From assembly GCF_963422355.1 (NCBI RefSeq), contig NC_085104.1:4548106-4612105 (forward strand): 64,000 bases of DNA. Direction: 5' to 3'. Every line of letters starts with the position of its first letter. Position 1 is the stretch's first letter. This stretch comes from Corticium candelabrum (Eukaryota > Porifera > Homoscleromorpha > Homosclerophorida > Plakinidae). Below, one piece after another: positions 33,500 through 43,200 of the stretch. Below the pieces are notes generated by a model. It saw only the letters and a program-made list of their open reading frames with translations, was not told the origin of the DNA and ran no database searches. Both the position numbers and the translations under genes were made by a program.

Positions 33500-36400
33500 T
33501 GCCGTCTTGCACACGTAGTTACTTTATTCCAACGCAACAACGCCAAGGCGTACACAACGCAACTACTACTAGACCGCCACCTCACCGCCGGGAACTCTCG
33601 CTTCCAAACCCCATATATCAGTATCCTTACACTACTCCCGGTTCACGAAAGAGGCACGTCCTCGTGTCATCAGCGTCCAAATTACCAGTAAAATACTAAG
33701 TTCAGTTCTGTCGTTTTCTTCCCCTTCTTGCTGGCCCAGGAATCTCAGGAATCTCCACGGGCACGCGCATACTCTCTCCACGGGCACGCGCATACTCTCT
33801 CCACGGGCACGCGCATACTCTCTCCACATTCAGCCATCCGGAAGGCTCGTCTGGTCTTCCTACTGGTCTTACTTCTCCATTGTTTGAATCACACGGTATG
33901 GTCGTCGAAGACGGTTTTTTCCTTACCATTAACTTCCTCCCGTACAAACACTCTAGCTGTCTCCTACCTGAAAAATGTGTTTCCGTGATCGGTCATATTG
34001 TTTCTTATATTGCTCTTGCGCATCCTTGATTCTCATCTGCGAGTTTCTTAGCAGAAAACTCTAACAACATGTCCACTTTGTAGTCAGTCATTTATTTCCA
34101 CTTGACCAGGCCGAGGTTGTGCATCATGACCATAGAGCAAAAACAACTCTCCTCTAGACTGATGAGGCTTGACTCGGTAGGCGAACAAAAGGTACGGTAG
34201 GTATCGGTCCCACTTGGGTCTGTAAAACGAATCATGCTTCGTGATCGTAGTCCGCTCCTCTATCCGATAAAAAATCATTGAGTACCCCATGTCGGCATAA
34301 GACGTGCTCCACTAACAGGTTGGCGATGGTTTCTGCAGTATGTTCGGCGGTAGCGAAGACCTCCGGCCACTTCGTATATAGCTATAGTCTACAATTGCAA
34401 CAACATACCGGTTTCCTTGAGATGTCTGTGGAAGTGTCAGCACATCAACACCGACGCAATGGAAGGTTCCTCCAACTGGTGTGGGCTTGAGCGGAGGTCG
34501 GCCTTTCTTCCCAGAACCTGATCTAGAAACGGACGATCTAAATAAATGACCGGCATTGTCGACGAATGTCACTTCGGATACCATTCCACCAATATCTTCG
34601 TGATAACATTTTAAAAGTCCCTTCTCGGCGAAGTGTCCTGAGAACCGTCCGCTCTGTGCTTCAGCAAGCAATATCGGCCATGTTGTTTCTCGGGAACAAC
34701 CACTCACTCGGTACGGAGGTCGACGTTCTACGCAAGAGATTGCATCATCGATCAAGTCGAGGTTTGGACGAGACAATACGATCCTTCTCGTCAGACCCTC
34801 GGGAAGTATTTATTACATCGGAACAGTACGGATCCTGTCGCTGTACTTGAGCGATCTAGGACAGGGCTTTGCTTACATCATTCAAGACGTCTTCTTTCAT
34901 CTCCGCATCCCCTCTGTCGTCTACATTGACCACGGATATTGGGCCAACAGGCTCCAGGGTCGCTCTCGACAAGGCGTCAGCGTCTCCATTCTTGCAGTCT
35001 GGTCTGTACCGAAATCTCCGGTGAGATCTCCTGTAAAACCACCCCATCGGGCTAGTTTTCCTGAAGGGTTATTTGCACTTAATTTTAGTAAGTAAAGACT
35101 TCAATGCAGAATGATCAGTATCACTACCTCGTGTCCCAAGAGATAGGGTCGAAAGTACTTGGTAGCCCAGAAGACTCAGAGCTTCCATTTCCGTTACTCC
35201 GTAGTCGTTCGGTGACAAATTCCGGCTGGCGTATACGCAACAGGATGTAATTTCCTGTCCGCTCTAGAACCGCCCTAGACCACTCCCACTAGCGTCAGTC
35301 TTCAGTAAAACTTCCTGTCGAAGTTAGGGTAGGCTAACATGGGTGCCGTCACTAACTTCTCCTTCAAGCATCGGAATGCCTCTTGACATGGTGTCGACCA
35401 CTCAAACCTTGCCTCTTTCCGCAACAGCGCGCGAAGAGGTTGAGCCAGCGTCAAAAACCCCTGAATAAATTTGCGGTAGTAGGAGGCCAGTCCTAAAAAT
35501 GATTGCAATTTCTTGAGATCCGTTGGTACAGGATATTGACAAATAGTTTTGGTCTTTGCCGGGTCAGGCATCAGACCGTCAGCTGAAATCACGTGCCTCA
35601 AAAACCGCACTTTCCGACGCGCGAATAAGTACTTCTTGGGCTATATAGAGAAGACTCGTCTTTAGACATTAAAAATGCTGCCCCAGACTTATTGAAAAGA
35701 CGATAATGTTGTTTAAGTATACCCCGTAGCAGTCTTCCATTCCTTCTAGCACAACCTGCATCACTCGTTGGAAGATAGCCGGGGCGTTGCATAAGCCAAA
35801 CGGCATCATCGTAAACTCGTATAGTCCCTTGTGGGTCACTAAAGCAGTCTTTTCTCGCGATTCCGTTTACATTGGAACTTGCCAATATCTAGAGGCTTCG
35901 TCTAAACAGCTGAACACCGTGGCACCACCCAAACGGTCTAGTAAGTCGTCAAAGGGAATACATCTCTGCGAGCCACGGCGTTAAGTCTTTTGTAATCTAC
36001 ACAAAAAACGGTAGTTGCCGTCCCGTGGTTCCCAGTGTCAAACTTGTGTTGAACCAATTCGGTTCAGTGCAAAAATAGCATGGTGTTTGGACACCCAGTC
36101 TCTCACCTGCTCCTGTGCTTCTACGGGTAGATCGCTCTCTCAGAAATCCGGTCTCTTCTTCATCTTCAGCTCGTCACCTTCAACGGCTGATATGGCGCAC
36201 ACCTTCTCTTCATCAGTTGGCAACGCAGGAAGACTACCAGAGCTTGACGTTGGTCCCTCCGTTGTGGGTCAAAGACCGCCAACACGCTGCCGGGACTTCT
36301 CACTCCCAAACCCCGTATATCAGTATCCTTGCACATATATCCTCCGCGCTTAGGCCAACCACACGTGTGAAACCACGACCTATACACACGTGACAGCTAG
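33500..36400 (-). mobile_element. Decayed Ty3/gypsy LTR retrotransposon
   Basis: On the minus strand, from high to low coordinates: a linker before reverse transcriptase (near 36150-36020), RDGNYRF (near 36030), a short YDDAVWLM stretch (near 35815), then RFLRHVISADGLMPDP and LQSFLGLASYYRKFIQGF (35610-35460). RNase H end YRPDCKNGDADALSRATL lies near 35000, and integrase GNRYVVAIVDY with RYLPYLLFAYRVKP near 34400-34165. Frameshifts break the frame. Remnants of related terminal sequence lie at 33572-33640 and 36272-36345 (shared CCCATATATCAGTATCCTT / CCCGTATATCAGTATCCTT), in the same orientation as expected for LTRs. The element is inactive. Confidence 0.88.
33753..33821. repeat. 23-bp minisatellite, three perfect copies
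   Basis: The unit begins CTCCACGGGCACGCGCATAC and repeats exactly three times. It lies in the terminal part of the gypsy relic. Confidence 0.92.
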
Positions 36401-36420
36401 GGCACGTGGTGTAAGCAACC

Positions 36421-37127
36421 TAGCGCGGAGGAGAACTGGGCACGAGTCTAGATGATAACCAACACTATACAGCAGAGGGTGTGAAAATCTACAAAGATCT
36501 CTCTATACAAACTGTACGTGACCTGGCTACACCCCCTCTGGCTCTCCAATCATCAAACGCATTTTTAGATACTTTCTGCTATAATCTCTACCTATAAAGG
36601 CGACCTGTCTGTCTGTCTGTCTGTCTATCTGTCTGTCCTGCCTGTCTGTCATTAATATCAAACAGTGTCTGCAAATCAATAATTTGTGTGATTAAACTAT
36701 TACCCGGGCGAAGCCGGGCATTGAAGCTCGTGGTTTATATTGGGATCCATGTTTTTACGAGCAATCCATGGATTGTACAATCACGCTTTGCGCACAATGT
36801 ATTGTATAGCTTCAACATGTGTATTTTGTAAACGCTGTGTTCGCCTTGATCTAGAGCACTGGCCGACGTAAAAATGTGAAACATATATATATATCTTCTG
36901 TTCTAATAGTTTGCATGCTGTAAACGATATCATGAGAAACAAGCTTCAATAACGCAATACTTTACTTAAATTCGACAATCTTCACTACTACACAGATACT
37001 GCACTAGCATACACATGTACAGATCATGCAGTTAGGCATTTCATTGCATTTGTAAGACGAATTACCACATACAAGATAAATTTCAAGTCTGTGCAACATA
37101 AACCTTCTTGCGCACAACATTGCAACA
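36421..37127. other. Spacer between the gypsy relic and TSR paralog B
   Basis: It holds a (TGTC)n-rich tract at about 36605-36650 and a short hairpin-like word at 36703-36718 (CCCGG-GCGAAG-CCGGG). This combination is typical of ends of small invertebrate repeats, some of them Helitron-related. No coding sequence was recognised. The 3' UTR of paralog B lies just below 37128. Confidence 0.45.
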
Positions 37128-40100
37128 TCATTCCATATCAAAATATGTATCATCTCTGTTCTTAGAGGAATGACGTCGACGAGTGTGATGTGCTTTTTTT
37201 GTCGACCGCCGCTTTCGCCGGTTGTCACCCGATGCAACAGGTAACTCTGAATCTGTGGTAGGCGGCTTGGTAGCTTTCACGGATGACCCGGATCCGGAAT
37301 GCTCCAAAGATGTCCCGGATGCGATTGTGTCAATTGTGTCAGTGGGCGAGGTTCCACTACCACTCGGAATACTAGTGTCAATATACCCCAAATAGGACAT
37401 CGATTCACAGTCATAGTACAAATCGTCATCCCGTTCACATCCACCCGATCCACTTCCCGATCCACTTCCCGATCCACATCCACTTGTGGAGCCAGACGTA
37501 GAACCAACAGCAGAACTAGCACTGCTGATTGTCTCGTTACCGTCATCGCCAGACGCTGACGTGTCGTCGATATATTCTCTGCAACACTCCTGGCTTTTTT
37601 TGATGTAAACTTTCAGTGGGGGACAGCAGATGTTGTAGTCGGGTTCAGCAGAACCGGACTCGTCGCCACTCGAGCTTCCACTGTAAGCACTACTTTCCAA
37701 TTCGCATATAGACGCTAAAAAATACCGTTGAATTAAATGTTTATCTGTCCAGTACTTGATAATGTTTTGGCTTACGGCATTCTTTGTCCTGGCAGAGGCG
37801 GTACTCTCGGGATAGTCCATGACAGAGTTGGCCTCCAAAAAGCGGCGGGTCACAGTCTCGTCTACGCGATTGCTCCCCAATGCCGCAGCCTTTGTCGCAC
37901 TCTGACCACTCTGACCATTCAGTCCACACACCGTCAACTGTAGGAAACCATCGAAACATCAATTGTTTATCAACACAATTATGGCGACGCGTGAAATGCT
38001 AGGTATAGTGCAGGCCAGTCACGTGATGTACAACCAACTAGACGACCTGCTGCTAGCAGTGAGGCAACATGTGACTAGGTAAATGTCCCGCATGCTTAAT
38101 ATGGTCGACATGAACAAGCTGCATAGCTATGGCACGCGGGAGGGTTTGCACTGTAGTGTGTCTTCATTATTTTAGATATACGACATACGTGGACAGTATT
38201 TTCTGTCGCCGCACACATCATCTTCTTTTGGCGGTCCGTCGCAGTAATTTCCTTCATATTCGGGAATCGGACACTCGCACACACGTCTACGCCGTCGCGT
38301 TCCGTCGGGATTGTTTCCATACACTGTACAGTTCTTTGAGCACGCAGACCAACTAGCCCACTCACAGAAACCTCCATTCACTGTACCAACATACAAACGC
38401 GTCCTGAACATATCCAGTTATTCGAAACAGATTCTACAGATACCTGGGCAGTGCGCTACTGTACACTGCTGAGTGATTTCCATTGGACCCTCGCACTTTG
38501 CTCCTCCATGTTTAGGGGCGGGACTGTTGCACTCCCTTGATCGTGTCTCTAATCCATGTACTCCTTTCTGAGTTTTGGCCACACTTCCGTCCGAAGAGCA
38601 TTTTTCTTCATTGTCCAGGGCGTCGCATCGCCCCCATTCCGACCATTCGCCCCATCCACCGTGAACTACAATTAAAAGCAAATTACCAAATTTATGAATA
38701 ACTGACTTATTACTGACGTGTGAAACACTGAAGTCCACACCAGAATTAGAGACGTGGGAAAATTCCCGGATATCAGCTATCCTGTGTCCTAGAGAGTTGA
38801 TTTCAACACTAATCGAAAGCTCATGGCAAGGCGATGACGATTAGCTAAATATGAATTGTCATTGGTCCTTTCTTACACTAATAATAGCCGCTTCCTGTCT
38901 AGACAGGTGAGTGGAGACCGCCTTCAATTCAAGCTTAAGAGCATTCACGGGCTTCAAAGCATACCACGCACGTGATGAAGTAATTAGCTTCAGTCAGAGT
39001 CAACATTCTCATCATTTCCTTCACAGCCGTAGATCTCTTCGCTGTCTGAAGTTGAATCGTCATCTCGGCCTACCTGTCTAATGATTCCCTTTATGGCTAG
39101 ACAGGCCCGGGTCCAGATGGGGATTCAGGGGGTTACAACCCCCTCTTTTCCAATAGGCGTGGTTCAATAATTTCATATAATTTCATTAGAAAAGAGAAAA
39201 TTATTTAATGGTTTAAATAACTGCTACCAGGTCAACCCCCTCTTTCAAAAATTCCTGGATCCTGGCCTGCTAGAGCAACAAGTAATCAGAGGCAATTAGT
39301 GACCCCTCCTCTAACCACTCTCTAGGCATCTAAATACTTCACCACAATTCCCACATTGTCTCTAATTTGGTATGGACTTTAGGTATAGTAGTGCATGCCC
39401 GTACGACCAACCCGGCTCGGCTCAACGACCTGCCACAACCACGTAACATGTGACCAAATAAATGTCCAGTACGTCTAATATAGTGGACGTAAATCAAGTT
39501 GCATAGCGAAGAGTTTACACTGTTGACCAAATTAACATACCGGCACAAAACTTGTATCCACCGCTGTCTCCATTCCCGTTTGAAGATGTACAGTCTTTTA
39601 CAACTTCACGCTCCGATCCCTTGCCCGGACAATTGCCATATCTACAATCACGGTGTCTGACCTTCTGTCCTTGCTTTGTTTCAGTGTATCTTGAATCGTA
39701 TCCATCTTCGTAACAGCATGTCGCCCATTCTGTCCAGTCTGACCAGATGTACGCTGGTGGGGTGGCACCTATAGTGAACACATCATTCTAAGGATAGGAA
39801 AATGACATGATTCTAGCAATAGACCTGTACCTTCACAATTTTTGCAGGCGCTTCCTCTTCTGAAGCCTCCTCCACTGTTAGCGCAGCATTTTTTTAGGTT
39901 CTTGCTGTTCTTATCAATAATGTTTCCGAGACATCCCGCATACTGGTAACATTGCCCCGCATCTGCAAAACATTTGCTTTTGCTAGACTACGTATTACAA
40001 GTTTTAGTATTAGTTAATTATGATTTCATTGACAATTTATTTTGTGTGTGGTGCGACAGCTCAGTTGGTTAGAGAGTCATCTTACAGAGTGTTTACATCC

Positions 40101-40167
40101 TGGACCTTGAAGGGTCGCTGGAGCCGTGACCTCTGAGAGGCACCTCCCGACATTTAGTATCTTTTAG

Positions 40168-40220
<53 letters not shown>

Positions 40221-43200
40221 TGTGTGAGTGTGTGCACGCGCGCGTGCTGAGTAGACAAAGGTAGCAACATGTTGTTGGAAAAGTCTAAACTGTCGACTAA
40301 GTAAGCTCATTGAACAATGTATGGTAGTCAGTTAGACTTTCCAGATGAGAGACATTTTTACTCTACTAAACCTAGCTCCTCTGCTTTTGAGAGCGTTAGA
40401 CTATGGTCACGTGACTCAGGCCTGTGTGTTTTCCGTATACACATTGCTGTTCTCACTCTAGAAGGCGCACAGATAGTATCTAGACTAAGCCTATAGCGTG
40501 ATCTAAAAGGTGGATATCAAAAGACTAACCACGCAGTTCTTCATGTCACTAGGCAGCTAGCAGTAGGGTAGATCTACGTTCCTTGTCTTATATATGGCGT
40601 AGACAGACGTACTGTAATCAAATATAGAGAACTTTCTTCAAAGAGACTGGCAGCCAGATGACCGCAGGTTCTAACGCACGTTACAGGTGTAGCACTCTGG
40701 TAGTGTCTGGGTGGGTGGGTGGGTGGCCCACCATGGCCCACCTACATGGGGTCCTAGGTCTCCCCAATCTTTGTAGGCATGTTTCCCTCAGGCGTGATCA
40801 GGCCCCCAAACTCAAAGACCACCCTATGCCTGTGCACGTGTACAGGCGTGATTATGACGTTTACGTGGATTGCATTTTCCTAGCGTGAAATGGGTCAATG
40901 CGCATTGAATGCGCATCCAATTCACATCTGCTGCAAAGTAGATTGAAAGCGGTTTGATGCGCTTCATGTGTGAAAAGGCCTCTAGTCTACATGACTCTGG
41001 AAAGCACATCGTCGAGATACAAATTTTAGGCTAGAGCCCAAAGTAGCTAGCTGTTTCTGCCTCGCTGAACAGCTCAGCGTGCCACTCTCGCAGTAAAGTA
41101 GAACTAGCTATGGTTACCGGTATCTAGAGCCCAGTTCACAATAGCACGCTGACCATGACCATGAGGATGAGGATGACGCTAGCATGAGCGTCATATTGTG
41201 AACATGTCAACGTCGACGACGATCGTCCAGCGTTCGTCCAGCGTTCGTCCAGCGTTCTTGACGCTGGAGTTGACTCAAGTTCAACTCTAGCGTCGATTCC
41301 GGAAGTGTAACAACGTAACCGGAAAACACGTGATTACTTTCTACAAATCAAAGAACAGTCCTATTAAATCCCGGATTTAGCATGGAGGGTCTACTAATCG
41401 ACAGCGTGCGGAGTTATCCGTGTCTTTGGCACATGCATTTAAAAGAATACAAAGACCTGCCTGCCGCCTTCGTTGAAAGATTGGTCTGACCCACATTTGC
41501 CATTGTTGAGATTCTCTAGCTCTACTCGACAAATGAGAACTAGAAGAATTACAAGTTCTTCGTCCATCTATGATACACACGTGGTACGTGTCACGATAAC
41601 ATACGTGCGCTCAACGCCGAGTATCCAGACAGGTGCTGACCAACGTCTCATGACGCTCACGGAAAAATATTGTGAATGGTACAACGTCATCGCTAGCGTC
41701 AGCGTCAGTGTCAACGTCCAGCGTCAACGTCGTATTGTGAACTAGGCTTAATAGTGTTTTGTACTGCTAAAAACCAAGAAAATCTTTAGCTTTGGCGTTG
41801 TTGTCGTAGTAACTCACTCACTGGCTCTCTTAGCTAGATAACATAGACTAATTACAGCACGCGCAACTTCAAGCCAGCGTTCCATCATCACTCAATTCCC
41901 TTAGTGAATTAATAAATACAACAATTCTATTAGTCTAGCTTACTGACGGTATATTCACCGTTCTCGTCTACTAGAACAGGGTATATTTGACAATAAACCA
42001 ATTACGTACACATAACAGTAAACTTAAAAGCCAGGATTTCAACTTAATTTACTAGACAGTTTGCAGGGGAGAAGCTCCTTTGGATTGGAGGGGGAGAAAT
42101 TTTGTAACAGCTAGACTGCCGCCATTTGATTTTAACTGACTAGGGTTGGTTTGTCTTTGTTTAGTCTGTGACAAAAGTAGCCAGAGCAGCATGCACACAA
42201 ATCATCACGACAGTGTATTTATTGAGCGATATGGATCTAGTCAACGGCAACACCTTCCATTCTTAGTTCTACTTGCAAGCAAATGCAACAAAACTTCCAA
42301 CGTATTTTCTGTAATCATCGTTCACTGAAACGTACCGTTTCCATAGCGTCCAGTATTGGAGAGGCAAGATTCCCCAACCCCGATGTTTGGACAGTCGCCC
42401 CTCCTGCCTCCCATTCCGCCGCCCCTGGTTGTATAGTTGCAGTACTACAGTACTAGTAGTAGACGATAATATCAGAGCAGCTAACAATTAAAGCAGCAGT
42501 CAAGTTCTTATCAGAGCAGCAATTACCTATCCTAGAGGATGTCGTGCAAGACAATTCAGCAACACCATCATGAGTTCTCAGTTATCCGTTTTTGAACGCA
42601 GTCCCTAACACATCATAAATGTAGGTATCCGAGTTGTAATTGAGCACACCAAAAGAGAGCATTGTACCTCTTCTCTGCCTAGAGTGAGATTGAAAACTGT
42701 GCGAAGCCTTATATACCCGTTCATGGGACAAACGCAGCGTTCACTGGACAGTAGCGTTTACATTGCACATACGCATCCTTCAGCCTAGTTACTTATATAT
42801 CGCTAATCAACAACTCTTTACCTACAAATCGTGTTGTTACCCTGCATGTCAGCCAAGATCTGTATGAGTTACTGTCGGTCAAACGCCCGTGGTAACGGCC
42901 CCAATCGTCGGACACCCATTTTCTTGCCTTCCTACCTTCTCAGCAACAGCTCTAGGTTTCAAATAACTGCAGTTGATTAAATTCAGCTATTTGAAACGCC
43001 GCAGAACGCAGAGCACTTGCCTAGAGTGCTTGATGGCAATTCTGAGCCATTTCTCCTACAACCACGCCCCCACTAGGACGTGTAAAAGATGTCGCTTGAA
43101 CGAACTAGCCATTCAACAAAGAAGACGACAACCGAAACCGATGAGAGGGCAGGATTGAAGTGCTAAAACGCTCTTTTACCCTTTGCAAAGAAAGTCGATC

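Noticed and set aside
40051-40140. A functional tRNA gene
   Set aside because: The A box is good, but no paired acceptor stem, no anticodon arm and a degenerate B box. Kept only as SINE-like.
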